A model generated the notes under the pieces. It was not told where the DNA came from and ran no database searches. It saw only the letters and a list, made by a program, of their open reading frames with translations. The position numbers were made by a program, and so were the translations under genes. From positions 1 to 51,060 of the forward strand of contig JANXUK010000003.1 in the NCBI GenBank assembly GCA_025356275.1: a stretch of DNA of 51,060 bases. The letters are read 5' to 3'. The stretch comes from Sphingomonadales bacterium. Its GTDB lineage: Bacteria; Pseudomonadota; Alphaproteobacteria; Sphingomonadales; Sphingomonadaceae. This document shows, piece by piece, positions 1 through 9,417 of the stretch (position 1 is the first letter of the stretch; every line of letters begins with the position of its first letter).

Positions 1-402
1 GGCGGGGGCCGCTTTGCCGCCTATCCCGATCCGGCCAGCGGCGGCGACCCCTGGACCATTGGCTGGGGCTCCACCGGCGCGGACATCAGGCCAGGGGTGG
101 TCTGGACTCAAATGCAATGCGACGCCCGCTTTGCTCGGACCATCCAGCGCTTTGTTGCCGAAGTCGCCGCCGCCATCGGCGCCGCAGCGACCACCCAGAA
201 CCAGTTCGATGCGATGACCGCGTTCCATTACAACACCGGGCAACTGCCGGGCTCGTCGCTGCTGCGCCTGCACGTCGCCGGGGAGTTCGATCAGGCGCTG
301 GCGCAATTCGCGCTGTGGGTTCATGCTGCGGGCAGGGTCCTGCCCGGTCTCGTCACGCGCCGCGCCGCCGAGGCCGCGCTGTATGGCACGCCAAATCAGT
401 AA
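1..402 (+). CDS. Phage-type lysozyme (GH24), 5' end outside the window
   Basis: The frame is open from the first base and ends at a TAA at 400-402, giving 133 residues without the N-terminus. The segment TIGWGSTG near residue 20, preceded by an Asp-containing loop, is the beta-hairpin signature of T4-type muramidases (glycoside hydrolase 24). The downstream FDAMTAFHYNTG and LVTRRAAEAALY segments are typical of the C-terminal helical lobe and its arginine-rich end. The catalytic Glu would lie upstream of the window. Enzymes of this family cleave the MurNAc-GlcNAc bond of peptidoglycan. No other phage gene is visible, so it could be a domesticated endolysin or the edge of a prophage. Its 3' end overlaps the convergent tamB by 7 bp. 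Confidence 0.8.
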   Translation, partial: GGGRFAAYPDPASGGDPWTIGWGSTGADIRPGVVWTQMQCDARFARTIQRFVAEVAAAIGAAATTQNQFDAMTAFHYNTGQLPGSSLLRLHVAGEFDQALAQFALWVHAAGRVLPGLVTRRAAEAALYGTPNQ

Positions 403-3400
403 TCCTTGCTAACCCGCGCGTTGAGGCTCTGCCGGCCCACCGTCGACACGCTGCCCAGCAGGGATAGCCAGCGCGTGACCCGGAACTCCAGATTGGTCGC
501 CGAATAGCCGCGCCCGTCGCTGATGATCTCGGCATAGAAATGCCGGCCGAGATATTTGCCCAAAGCCACCCCGGTCCCCCGGTTCTGCGTCGGATCGGCG
601 CCGACGATACGCAGCCGGTCGAGGCCGATCGCGGAGCGGAGCGCGTTGATCGGATCGAGGCCCCCGCCGCCATGCAGCGCCGCCAGCGCCGCGCCCAATT
701 GCACCGCCTCGGGCGCGGAAATCTTGCTGACCCCGTCGCCGAACAACAGCCGCGACAGCAATTCCTCCTCGGGCAGCGCCGGGATCGATGAAAACTCGAT
801 ATCGGGCTTGAGCGAAGTGCCGCGCACCGTCACCGTGGCGGAAAGGCCGTTGACATCGGCCTGTGCCGCAATGTCGAGCAGCGGATCGGGCGGGCTGCTC
901 CCGTCGAAGCCGATATGGCCCCGCGTCAGGTCGAAATGCTGCCCGGCAAATTCGTAATTGCCGCTGACCAGATCGGCCGACCCCAAGATCGCCGGCGCAT
1001 CGAACGTGCCGCGCAGATGCAATTTGGCCGACCACTGGCTGTCCAACCCCAGCCCGATCACGCGGATGCCGCCCGGCCCGGCAGCGTCGATCATATAATT
1101 CCACACCAGCTTGCTGGCCGGCTGGGCGATATCGGCGCTCTGGTTGATTTCGCGCACCCGGATGTCGGGCAAGGCAGCAGCAGACGGCGCCGCGCCCAGC
1201 CGCCACTTGGCACTGTCGATCCTCAGCCGCCCCGCTACCGTGCCAGTCAGCCCGTCCGAGACGATCCGCAGCGGCCCCGACACCGCCAGCGCCATGTCCG
1301 ACCGCGCCAGCAGCATCGCCCGCCGCACCGACAGCGCCAGATCGATGCCCGGCCCGCGCCCGCCGCCGATGCCGGAGAAATCGACATTTCCGCTGCCCGC
1401 CGCGCTGCCCCCGCCGGCGGTCCGCCCGGACAACTCGCTCAGCGTCAGCCGCGATCCGGCAAACACGCCGCGCGCATGCACCTGGGTCATATCGGTGCCG
1501 GTGATCGCGCTCTCCAGATGCAGCGCGTCGCCCGCCAGCGAGCCCCGGATATGCGGATCGGTCAGCGTGCCGGTGATATCGGCGGCAAGGTCGACCGGCC
1601 CGGTGAGATCGAACGCGTCGATGCCGATCATCCGCCACGGGGCTTCTGCGGGCCCTGAATAGCGCGCACCAGCCGCCAGATTGCCGCCGCGCAGCCGGGT
1701 GAGCAGATCGCCGCCGGCAGGCAGCCCGGAGATACGCGCCTGCACCCGCCCGATCGGCTTGCCCCGATCGCTGGCCACTGCCCGGAATTCCAGCGCCGAT
1801 GACGCGAGCTGCGCCGTCAGCGCCAGATCGATCGGCCGCGAAGTGGTGACCAGGCCCGAGCGAGTCAGCCCCTTGATCAACAGCCGGGCATCGGCGGTCG
1901 GCTGACCCTCTCGCATATGGCCGTATTCGAACAGCCCCGAGGCAACCCCGCCCAGCCCCAGATCGGGCACCACCACATCGCCCAGTGCCAAGGGCATGCC
2001 GGCCAGCGCGAGGCTGAGCTTCGTGCCCCCCCCGCCGATGCTTCCGGAGGCGACCACGCGCCCGGTGCCGAAATCCACCTCGCTGGGCGCAAGGCTCCAC
2101 CCGCCGAGCGCGCCCGGCGCGGTGCGGCTGAATTGCGCGCGGCGCGGCATGCTGATCGGCTGGCCGGCGAAGGTGCCGTGCAGCATCAGCGCGACCTGCC
2201 CCGGCGCGATATCGGCCAGCGATTGCAGCTCAAAATGACTGCCGCGCTGCCCCGCCAGTGAGGCGACAACCTGCCCGCGCCCATCGGCCAGCTTGAGGTT
2301 TACCGCCGCGCGTCCGATAAACAGCCGCCCTATGCCAATGCCTTGCAGCGACGCGCTGGCGGTCAGCGTCGAATGGTTTTTCACCAGCAGACCGTTGGCC
2401 TCGATCTTGGCGGCACCGATCACCAGCGGCTGGCGCCCACCGAAACGCGCGTCCTGCGCGGTGAGATTGGCGGCGATCTGCTGGCCCTCGCCCTGCGGTT
2501 TTACGGCAATCGTACCGGTGATACCGCCCCCCGCCACCGCAAGATCGCCGATCACGCCGGTGCTGGCCCCACCTGTGCTGGCTAAAGTAAGCGTGCCGGT
2601 GACACTGGTTTGCGATAGGGTGAAATGCTGCACCTCCAGCCGGGGCGGCGCGCCCGCCGGCAGTGCCAGCAACAGCGTGCCCGCAAACGGCCCCAGCGTC
2701 GATCCACCATTGGTGGTCAGCGCAAACCCGCCCGGCGCCGGATCGACCGTCAGACGCATATCGGTGACCCCGGCGGCGGGCAGCGGATCGGCGAAATTGA
2801 GCACCGCATGCGGGCCATCGCTGGCAAAGGTCGCATCGGCGGTGAACGTGCCATAGGTCGCCTGGTGCCCGCCGCCGACCAGATGCACCGCGCCATCCGC
2901 CCCCGCCCGGCCCGACAGCGCCATGGTCAGATTGGCGCCCGACAGCGATCCGCGGCTGATCGCCAGCGGCGCGCCCCCACCGCTGATATCACCCGAAAAC
3001 GCCAGCGCCGGGCCGACCAGCGACACGATGCCGGCGCTCTGCACCCGCGCCACCCGGCCATTGACGCGGCCCGTAAAGCGCAGGCCCCCGCCGCCAGTCC
3101 GCGTGACCTGCACATCGGCATCGGCATCGGTATTGCCCAGGGGCGCCAGCGCCAGCCCGCGCGCCGCGATCCGCCCGGCCAGGGTATATTCGCCGCGCTT
3201 CATATCGCCCCCCAGCCGCAGCCGCGCCGCCAGCGTGGGAGCAAACAGCTGCACATTGTCGCTGGTCAGCCGGCTCCCCGAGAGCGCCAGATCGGCCGAC
3301 GCGCGCAGGCCTTTCAGCCGCGCATCGAACACCGGATTGCCAGTCACCACGCTGGCAGCGGTCATCCTGAGCGGCGCGCGCCAGCCCGATCCCGCCGGCC

Positions 3401-4613
3401 CCGCCGAACCGTCCAAAGTCACCCCCGTCAGCCGGGTCTTGCCCTGCGCAAAGCCATCCGCGCTTGCATGCCCGCGCACCGTCAATGCCGCAAACGCCCC
3501 ATCCAGCGTCACATGTGCACGCGCACCGACGATGCTGGCCCCGCCCGGCAGCGGCAAGGCGCCAGCGCTCGCGGCATCGACCACAACGCCGTGCAATGCC
3601 CCCGCCGTCATATCCACCACGCCCACCGCCGCCATCCGCAGCCCCGTAGCAGTGGCGCCCATCCGCCCGGTCAGCGTGCCGCCGGCCAGCCGGCCCTCGC
3701 CGGTCAGACGCACCTCCGGGCCGATCGCTCGCCGCATATCGGCATTGCTGAGCACCGCCGATTGCACCGTCCCGTCGAGGCCGTACCGCCCCGACGCCGC
3801 GGTCAGCGCCAGCGCCGCCAGCGGGCGGTCATCCTGCCGCGCCATCAAACTGCCGTGCCAATCGTGCCAACTGCCCTGTCCCGAAAGCTTGGCCTCGCGC
3901 GCGGCGCCGGCGCCGGTCAATGCCGCCAGAAGCCCGCCCTTCGGCGCGGCATAATCGCCGCCCAGCACGAAGCGGTCCTGCGCCTCATCGGCATCCAGCT
4001 TCAACGCCAGCCGGTCGCCGCCGCCCAGCCGGCTGTCCAGCGTGATCAGCGCGCGCCGATGATGAATATCGGCCATGCCGCGTAGATCGACCCGCCGCTC
4101 CACCCCGACCAAGCCTTTGGCAATAGTCAGTCGCTCCCCCACCAGCTGGTCCAGCCGAATATCGAAATCGGGCAGGATCGGCTGATCCGGCGCCGCCACG
4201 CGCAGCGCCGGCGCGCGCAGCAATACCCCGCGCCGCAGCGCCAATTGCCGGATATCGAGCTTGCGATCCCACCACGCGAAGGGCCGCCAGTCGAGATCGA
4301 CCACCGGCACCCGCAGAAACACACCCTGCCCGTCGCGCACGCTGACATCGTCGAGCCGCGCGGTGCCATAGATCGAGCCCTCGATCCGGCCAATGCTGAC
4401 CCCCAGGCCATTGCTCGCCTCGGTCCCGCCGATCCAGTCCGCGACCAGCCGGTGCCCGATCCGCGTGTCCAGAGCCCCCAGCCCCAACCCCGCCACCGCC
4501 ACCAGCATCACCGGCAGCGCCAGCGCATATTTGCGCCACGCAAAGCGCGCGGGCTGGGCTGAGGGGGGCCGGGCTGAGGGGGGCCGGGACGGCGGAGGCC
4601 CTTCCTCGGCCAT
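396..4613 (-). CDS. tamB: Translocation and assembly module protein TamB (DUF490)
   Basis: The product has 1405 residues. A single hydrophobic anchor lies near residues 28-50. A very long, low-complexity beta-rich region follows, with endless G/A/L/T-rich strands typical of the AsmA/TamB beta-taco fold. The C-terminal ~350 residues look like the DUF490 domain and end in an aromatic SKDY tail. TamB is an inner-membrane-anchored periplasmic protein that works with TamA in outer-membrane protein assembly and phospholipid transport. The start ATG shares one base with the tamA stop (TGATG), so the two are translationally coupled. Directly before the anchor, a short tandem repeat of about 17 bp encodes RPPSARPPSA, a proline-rich cytoplasmic lead. 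Length and partner agree with the family. Confidence 0.93.
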   Translation of the reverse strand: MAEEGPPPSRPPSARPPSAQPARFAWRKYALALPVMLVAVAGLGLGALDTRIGHRLVADWIGGTEASNGLGVSIGRIEGSIYGTARLDDVSVRDGQGVFLRVPVVDLDWRPFAWWDRKLDIRQLALRRGVLLRAPALRVAAPDQPILPDFDIRLDQLVGERLTIAKGLVGVERRVDLRGMADIHHRRALITLDSRLGGGDRLALKLDADEAQDRFVLGGDYAAPKGGLLAALTGAGAAREAKLSGQGSWHDWHGSLMARQDDRPLAALALTAASGRYGLDGTVQSAVLSNADMRRAIGPEVRLTGEGRLAGGTLTGRMGATATGLRMAAVGVVDMTAGALHGVVVDAASAGALPLPGGASIVGARAHVTLDGAFAALTVRGHASADGFAQGKTRLTGVTLDGSAGPAGSGWRAPLRMTAASVVTGNPVFDARLKGLRASADLALSGSRLTSDNVQLFAPTLAARLRLGGDMKRGEYTLAGRIAARGLALAPLGNTDADADVQVTRTGGGGLRFTGRVNGRVARVQSAGIVSLVGPALAFSGDISGGGAPLAISRGSLSGANLTMALSGRAGADGAVHLVGGGHQATYGTFTADATFASDGPHAVLNFADPLPAAGVTDMRLTVDPAPGGFALTTNGGSTLGPFAGTLLLALPAGAPPRLEVQHFTLSQTSVTGTLTLASTGGASTGVIGDLAVAGGGITGTIAVKPQGEGQQIAANLTAQDARFGGRQPLVIGAAKIEANGLLVKNHSTLTASASLQGIGIGRLFIGRAAVNLKLADGRGQVVASLAGQRGSHFELQSLADIAPGQVALMLHGTFAGQPISMPRRAQFSRTAPGALGGWSLAPSEVDFGTGRVVASGSIGGGGTKLSLALAGMPLALGDVVVPDLGLGGVASGLFEYGHMREGQPTADARLLIKGLTRSGLVTTSRPIDLALTAQLASSALEFRAVASDRGKPIGRVQARISGLPAGGDLLTRLRGGNLAAGARYSGPAEAPWRMIGIDAFDLTGPVDLAADITGTLTDPHIRGSLAGDALHLESAITGTDMTQVHARGVFAGSRLTLSELSGRTAGGGSAAGSGNVDFSGIGGGRGPGIDLALSVRRAMLLARSDMALAVSGPLRIVSDGLTGTVAGRLRIDSAKWRLGAAPSAAALPDIRVREINQSADIAQPASKLVWNYMIDAAGPGGIRVIGLGLDSQWSAKLHLRGTFDAPAILGSADLVSGNYEFAGQHFDLTRGHIGFDGSSPPDPLLDIAAQADVNGLSATVTVRGTSLKPDIEFSSIPALPEEELLSRLLFGDGVSKISAPEAVQLGAALAALHGGGGLDPINALRSAIGLDRLRIVGADPTQNRGTGVALGKYLGRHFYAEIISDGRGYSATNLEFRVTRWLSLLGSVSTVGRQSLNARVSKDY

Positions 4614-6997
4614 CAGAAAGACTGCCCCAGCGAGACGTAGACGCCGATGATGCTGTCACCCGGCCGGCGGTTGAGCGGCGTGCCGATGTCGAGCCGGATC
4701 GGCCCGACCCCGCTCTCGAACCGGAAGCCCATGCCCGCGCCATAGCGCAGGTCCTTGAATCCCGGCACCGGCCCGGTATCCGCACCACCAGCATCGAGGA
4801 AAGGTGCCAGCGACAGCGCCCCGCCAAAAAAGCCGGTCTTGATCCGCGCCTCGGCCGACAATTCGTACAGCGAGCGCCCGCCCTCAGGCTCGTTCAGTGC
4901 ATTGCGAGGCCCGACCAACTCATAGCCATATCCCCGGATCGAGCCGCCACCGCCGGCATAGAACCGCCGCGACGGCGCGATATTCTGAAGCGCGGTGCCG
5001 GGAATGCTGCCCAGCCGGGCGCGCAACGCCATGACGATGCCCGCGATGGTGGGCAGGTACAGGCTGGCATCGCCCTGAATGCGCGCATAATTGTGAAAGC
5101 TCCCTCGCGATTCCGAAACCTCGGGCGAAACCATCAGCGACGCGCGCCAGCCGTGATGCGGATCGAGCAGGCTGTCGCTAAGGTCGAAGGCCACCCGCGC
5201 CGGCAGCGCGACGGTGTAATAGGGCGTGCGCCCGGTGGTGATGCCGCTGGCCAGCCCCTCGCGCTCATCCGAAGCCTCGGCCTGCACGCCCAGCGAAAAT
5301 ACGAAGGGCTTCTGGAACAGCAGCGTCGTCAGGCGCTCATAGGTCGCGGCAAATGCCACCTTGCGCGCCGCATAGGCAGTCAGCGTGGCATTGTCGGCAT
5401 AGAGGTCGAAGGTCAGCACCCGGTCACGGCCATGGAAATTGTTGCGTCGGAACGTGGCACCCGCCAGTTGCTCATTGGTGCCCGCCACGCCGCGCAGCCG
5501 CAGCGACCCCTCGGGCGGGAACATGTTGCGGTTCTCCCAGCTGGCCTCCAGCCGGAAGCCCTCGGCGGTGTCATAGCCGACCGCGCCCGAGACCGTATGC
5601 TGCGGCGCCGGGGTGATCGCGATGTCGATCGCGGCGGTGCCGGGCGTGTCGGCAACCTGCGGCAAGGTCTCGCGCGGGGTGATGGTGACATTCGAGACGA
5701 GGCCGGTCGCCAGGATCGCCGAGCGCAGATCGTCGGTCTGGCTGCGCTTGTACAGCTGGCCCGGCTTGAATCGCGCGATTTCGGCAAGGTGCCGGCTGCT
5801 CAGGAAATCGTTGCGCAGGCTGGTGATCGGCCCAAAATTCAACTTGTCGCCCGGCGTCACCGGCATGTCGAGATTGCCGACCGCGCGCTCATGGTCAACG
5901 GTCAATACCGGCGGATCGATCTTGGCAAAGGCATAGCCGGTCTCGCCAAGCGTCAGGCCAAGATGCGCCGATGCCGCGACAATCGCGTCGCTGCGCAGCG
6001 GATCGCCGGGCGACAGACCGAAATTGCGGCGCAGCATCGCGGTGTCGCGCCCGGCGCTGGTCAGGCCGGGTAACTCGACCGTGCCCAGCCGATAGCGCGC
6101 GCCAGGGCTGATCGTGAAGCGCACGCGCGGGGCGGCGATGGCGGCGGGGGTTGTGATGGCCGGCGCGCCCGGCGTTGCGGCAGGGTCTGGGGCTGGGGCC
6201 GGGGCCGGGTCTGCGCCGCGCAGGCTTTGCAACACATCGCCATCGTAATAGCCATAGACCTTGAGCATCTGCTCCAGCAGCACGCGATCGGCGGCAGCGC
6301 GCACCGCGACCTGGCCGATATCGGTCTGCTCCTTGCCGGGCAGGTTTTGCAGCGAGGACAGGGTCCGGAACCGCTTTTCAAACACATGCCGCTCAGGGAT
6401 CGCACTGGCATCGGCGGGCCAGACCAGCACCAGCCTACCCGAATCGAGCCGGTCGATCTGGCGTGCATCGATACTGGCGATATCGGGCAGCGCCGGGATT
6501 TCGCCGGCCACCAGCGCGGCATCGGTCTCGGGGGCGATCACCGGCAGCGGAGGCAGATCGCCCTGTTGATCGGGCCACGGCAGGGTGATGCCGGGCAATT
6601 CGGGCAGCGGCGAATCGGGGCCGATCATCCCCTCGATGCCGGCGGTGGCCTGCGATAACGGTGCTGGGGCGGAATATGCGGCGTTGCCAGCAGCGGCGGG
6701 GGCCAGCGGCACGGCGCCAACCGGCGCGGGCGTTCCCGGTGTCACCCGCGGCGGGGGCGGGGGCGGGGGCGGCAGGGGCAGGGACGCGGCGCTATCCGGC
6801 TGGGGGTCGGCGAGCGGGGATGGCTGGGGCGCCTTGGCCCAACCCTCGGGATTGGCCACCGCGCTATCGGGGATCAGCGCCTTGAGGTCGGCATCGCTGG
6901 CCTGCTGCGCCATCAACGGTTCGGCGCAAAGCAACAATGCCGGGACGAGGAGCACCACAGGGCAGATCGCCAATCGGCTCCGCGACGCCTGAGCCAA
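4613..6997 (-). CDS. tamA: TamA outer-membrane BamA-like protein with long N-terminal extension
   Basis: The product has about 794 residues from a TTG start at 6997. This start gives a clean signal peptide with arginines at 6 and 8, a hydrophobic core at 9-24 and a cut after A30 in AEPLMA. It lies 13 bp beyond the bpt stop. In-frame ATGs further upstream fall inside bpt. POTRA-like repeats follow, then a 16-strand barrel of the bacterial surface antigen (D15) family, ending GVYVSLGQSF with the terminal Phe of outer-membrane proteins. TamA pairs with TamB. The oddity is a roughly 190-residue low-complexity stretch between signal peptide and first POTRA, including eight consecutive prolines at 76-83. 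TamA is usually near 580 residues. The start codon is uncertain; the family is not. Confidence 0.88.
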   Translation of the reverse strand: MAQASRSRLAICPVVLLVPALLLCAEPLMAQQASDADLKALIPDSAVANPEGWAKAPQPSPLADPQPDSAASLPLPPPPPPPPRVTPGTPAPVGAVPLAPAAAGNAAYSAPAPLSQATAGIEGMIGPDSPLPELPGITLPWPDQQGDLPPLPVIAPETDAALVAGEIPALPDIASIDARQIDRLDSGRLVLVWPADASAIPERHVFEKRFRTLSSLQNLPGKEQTDIGQVAVRAAADRVLLEQMLKVYGYYDGDVLQSLRGADPAPAPAPDPAATPGAPAITTPAAIAAPRVRFTISPGARYRLGTVELPGLTSAGRDTAMLRRNFGLSPGDPLRSDAIVAASAHLGLTLGETGYAFAKIDPPVLTVDHERAVGNLDMPVTPGDKLNFGPITSLRNDFLSSRHLAEIARFKPGQLYKRSQTDDLRSAILATGLVSNVTITPRETLPQVADTPGTAAIDIAITPAPQHTVSGAVGYDTAEGFRLEASWENRNMFPPEGSLRLRGVAGTNEQLAGATFRRNNFHGRDRVLTFDLYADNATLTAYAARKVAFAATYERLTTLLFQKPFVFSLGVQAEASDEREGLASGITTGRTPYYTVALPARVAFDLSDSLLDPHHGWRASLMVSPEVSESRGSFHNYARIQGDASLYLPTIAGIVMALRARLGSIPGTALQNIAPSRRFYAGGGGSIRGYGYELVGPRNALNEPEGGRSLYELSAEARIKTGFFGGALSLAPFLDAGGADTGPVPGFKDLRYGAGMGFRFESGVGPIRLDIGTPLNRRPGDSIIGVYVSLGQSF

Positions 6998-7010
6998 ATC
7001 CCCCCGCGCC

Positions 7011-7856
7011 CTAATCGGCGGGGCGGCACACGCCCATGACGCCGTCCTTGCCGCCGCCATCGGGCAAAAGCACGCTGCCGCGTTTCTGGCTGGCGACCAC
7101 AGTGACCAGCGCGTCCTGCTCTTCGGCGGACATCCGCTGCCAACCATCGCGGCCGAGCTTTTCAAGCGGGCGATAACGCACCTTATATTGCATGCGCGCC
7201 GAACCATCGACCCAATAGCCGAGATAGACGTACTCCAGCTCGTCCTCGGCGGCGCGGCGGATGTGGTCGAGGATGATATAATTGCCAAGCCCGGTCCGTG
7301 TCTCATGTTCAGGATCATAGAAACTGTAGATCATCGAAAGTCCATCGCCCTGCCGGTCGGTCAGGCAGGCGCCGACCAGCCGGCCGAGCGTCTGCCCGTC
7401 ACCGGGCTCACGATATTCAATCACATAGCTTGTGACCGGCGTATGTTCCACCATATCGGCAAAATCGGTCTCGTCCATCGTGGTCATGCCACCGCCGGGG
7501 TGGCGTGCGCCCAGATAACGCTGGAGCAAGGCGTATTGCTCCGCGGTGGACCACGGCTCGCAGATATGGGCGACCAGATCGGAATTGCGGCGCAGGTTGC
7601 GTTTTTGCGTCGCCGATGCGGCGAACTCCTGAGCGACGACGCGCACCGAGACACAGGCGCTGCAATCGATGCAGGACGGTCGATAGGCGACGGTCTGGCT
7701 GCGGCGAAAACCGATCCGCCCCAGCGCGTCGTTGAGCGGGTCGGCGGCCGGGCCTTTCAGCTCGGTGAACACCTTGCGCTCGCTGCGGCCCGGCAGATAG
7801 GGGCAGGGCGCCGGGCTGGTCACGAAGAACCGGGGGAAGCGTACAGGTACCGTCAC
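7011..7856 (-). CDS. bpt: Aspartate/glutamate leucyltransferase (N-end rule, Bpt/Ate family)
   Basis: The product has 281 residues. The N-terminal half carries [11 protein letters not shown] (residues 18-28) and the Cys cluster C62-x2-C65-x2-C68, as in the ATE1/Bpt N-terminal domain, which binds a metal or heme-like cofactor in relatives. The C-terminal half ([26 protein letters not shown]) is the GNAT-like aminoacyl-tRNA-protein transferase domain. Proteins of this size in alphaproteobacteria transfer Leu (Bpt type) or Arg to N-terminal Asp/Glu, marking substrates for ClpS/ClpAP. The sequence alone does not settle which amino acid is used. The gene is followed after 13 bp by tamA and probably starts the bpt-tamA-tamB transcript; 162 bp separate it from ilvA. 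Confidence 0.9.
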   Translation of the reverse strand: MTVPVRFPRFFVTSPAPCPYLPGRSERKVFTELKGPAADPLNDALGRIGFRRSQTVAYRPSCIDCSACVSVRVVAQEFAASATQKRNLRRNSDLVAHICEPWSTAEQYALLQRYLGARHPGGGMTTMDETDFADMVEHTPVTSYVIEYREPGDGQTLGRLVGACLTDRQGDGLSMIYSFYDPEHETRTGLGNYIILDHIRRAAEDELEYVYLGYWVDGSARMQYKVRYRPLEKLGRDGWQRMSAEEQDALVTVVASQKRGSVLLPDGGGKDGVMGVCRPAD

Positions 7857-8018
7857 GGGCCAGATCGTTCCTTGGGGCAGCGTCAGGGGTTAACGCGGCG
7901 TAAACGATCTATGCTCCCGCCATTCGGCCCGGGAAAGCCCTTTAACCAAGCTTAAAACATTTCGGACTGGAATTTTACGCAATTGGTCGCGCCGTCGCCC
8001 TCTCTGGCCCAAAACGGG

Positions 8019-9272
8019 TCAGTTGATCTCCACTTGGCTAACGGCATAGCCCTTGCCGCGCAGCGCCATGACCAGCCCTTCGAGCTGATCGCGGTCCCGC
8101 GCTTCGCATTCTATGTCAGTTATCAAGCCTTTAGCCGGCAAGTGGGTGAAAATGCGCTGATGCCAGATCTCGATGATATTGACGTTATGCGCGTTGAACT
8201 GCTCCATCACCTTGAACAGCGCCCCGGGCCGGTCCTGCAAAGTCAGCCTGAGCCGCGCCAGCCGCCCCGACCGCGCCAGATCGCGCAGCAACACGTTGGC
8301 CAGCAGCCGCGTGTCGATATTGCCGCCGGTCAGCACGATGCCGACCTTGCGCCCCGCAAATAGCGCGCGGTGGGTCATCACCGCGGCCAGCCCCGCCGCG
8401 CCCGCGCCCTCGACCACGGTTTTCTCGATCTGGACCAACAGCGCCAGCGCAGTCTCCATCTCCGATTCGCTGACCAGCACGAAATCATCCAGCGGCAGCG
8501 CGGCCAGCACCGAAGAGGTGAACGTGCCGGGCGCGCGCACCGCGATACCCTCGGCCAGCGTGTCGCCGCCGATCGGCTCTGCAAGGCCTTTGAGGCGGTT
8601 ATACATCGAGGGGAACAGCGCCGCCTCCACACCCACCAGCCCGATGCCCGGCTTCATCGCCCGCGCTACCGTGCCCATGCCCGAGGCCAGACCCCCGCCG
8701 CCGACCGGGATCGCCAGCATGTCCAGCTCGGGCACATCCTCCAGCATCTCCAGCGCGACAGTCCCCTGCCCCGCCGCGACCAGCGGATCGTCGAACGGAT
8801 GGATAAACGTCAGGCCAAGCTGCTTTTCCATGCTGCGCGCGGTGGCATAGGCGTCATCGAAGGTCTCACCGTCCAGCACCACCTTGCCGCCCACCGCCTC
8901 GGTCTGCATCACCTTCACCGTGGGGGTGGTCTTGGGCATGACGATGGTGACCGGCACGCCCAGCCGCGTGCCGTGATGCGACAGACCCTGCGCATGATTG
9001 CCCGCCGACGCCGCGATCACGCCGCGCGCGCGCTGCTCCGCGGTCAAGTGCAGCAGCGCGTTGAGCGCGCCGCGCTCCTTGTACGATGCGGTAAACTGAT
9101 GGTTCTCGAACTTCAGCCACACCTCGGCGCCGGTCAGCGCGCTCAGCGTCGCGCTGTACAGTGTAGGCGTGCGCACCACCTGCCCGGCGATGCGCGCCGC
9201 CGCTGCGCGAATATCCTGCTCGGTCAGCGGGGTGGTCGGGGCCGGCAGCGGATGGAGAAGCGCGTTCATCAT
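8019..9272 (-). CDS. ilvA: Threonine ammonia-lyase with C-terminal ACT domain
   Basis: The product has 417 residues from the ATG at 9272; the frame stays open upstream but without family resemblance. The catalytic domain belongs to the PLP-dependent type II (tryptophan synthase beta) fold. The PLP lysine is K65 in ASYKERGA, the substrate loop is SAGNHAQG, and the glycine-rich phosphate-binding loop is PVGGGGLASG. The last ~75 residues, from about LRLTLQDRPGALF, form a single ACT domain, as in the shorter, often catabolic or valine/isoleucine-regulated forms. The enzyme deaminates threonine (and serine) to 2-oxobutanoate, the first step to isoleucine. It diverges from the PfpI gene, with 145 bp between starts. 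Confidence 0.92.
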   Translation of the reverse strand: MMNALLHPLPAPTTPLTEQDIRAAAARIAGQVVRTPTLYSATLSALTGAEVWLKFENHQFTASYKERGALNALLHLTAEQRARGVIAASAGNHAQGLSHHGTRLGVPVTIVMPKTTPTVKVMQTEAVGGKVVLDGETFDDAYATARSMEKQLGLTFIHPFDDPLVAAGQGTVALEMLEDVPELDMLAIPVGGGGLASGMGTVARAMKPGIGLVGVEAALFPSMYNRLKGLAEPIGGDTLAEGIAVRAPGTFTSSVLAALPLDDFVLVSESEMETALALLVQIEKTVVEGAGAAGLAAVMTHRALFAGRKVGIVLTGGNIDTRLLANVLLRDLARSGRLARLRLTLQDRPGALFKVMEQFNAHNVNIIEIWHQRIFTHLPAKGLITDIECEARDRDQLEGLVMALRGKGYAVSQVEIN

Positions 9273-9360
9273 AATGCCCGCGCCGTAAACCAAAGGCAGG
9301 GGGATGCAAACCGCTATCGCCAAAACGCTATCATCCCCGGCAACGGCCTGACGCAGGCAA

Positions 9361-9385
9361 GGAACCTTCGCGCCGGCCCGGCATT
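9361..9385 (+). promoter_or_regulatory. Candidate EcfG-type general-stress promoter
   Basis: GGAAC at 9361-9365, a 16-nt spacer, then CATT at 9382-9385. The alphaproteobacterial EcfG consensus is GGAAC-N16-17-CGTT, so the -35 is perfect and the -10 has one mismatch. It lies 33 nt before the start of a PfpI/DJ-1 gene, a plausible stress-regulon target. Motif only. Confidence 0.35.
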
Positions 9386-9417
9386 GGGGAAGCATACGAT
9401 CTCAAAGGACTTTCCCC

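Noticed and set aside
1..402. Prophage remnant
   Set aside because: Only the lysozyme is phage-like; no holin, tail, integrase or attachment site is visible beside it.
2625..4085. 486-residue open frame antisense to tamB
   Set aside because: Arg/Gln/Pro-rich shadow frame with no recognisable domain.
7942..7955. CtrA-like site TTAACCAAGCTTAA upstream of bpt
   Set aside because: The two TTAA halves are 6 nt apart instead of the 7 nt of the CtrA consensus, and bpt is not a typical CtrA target.
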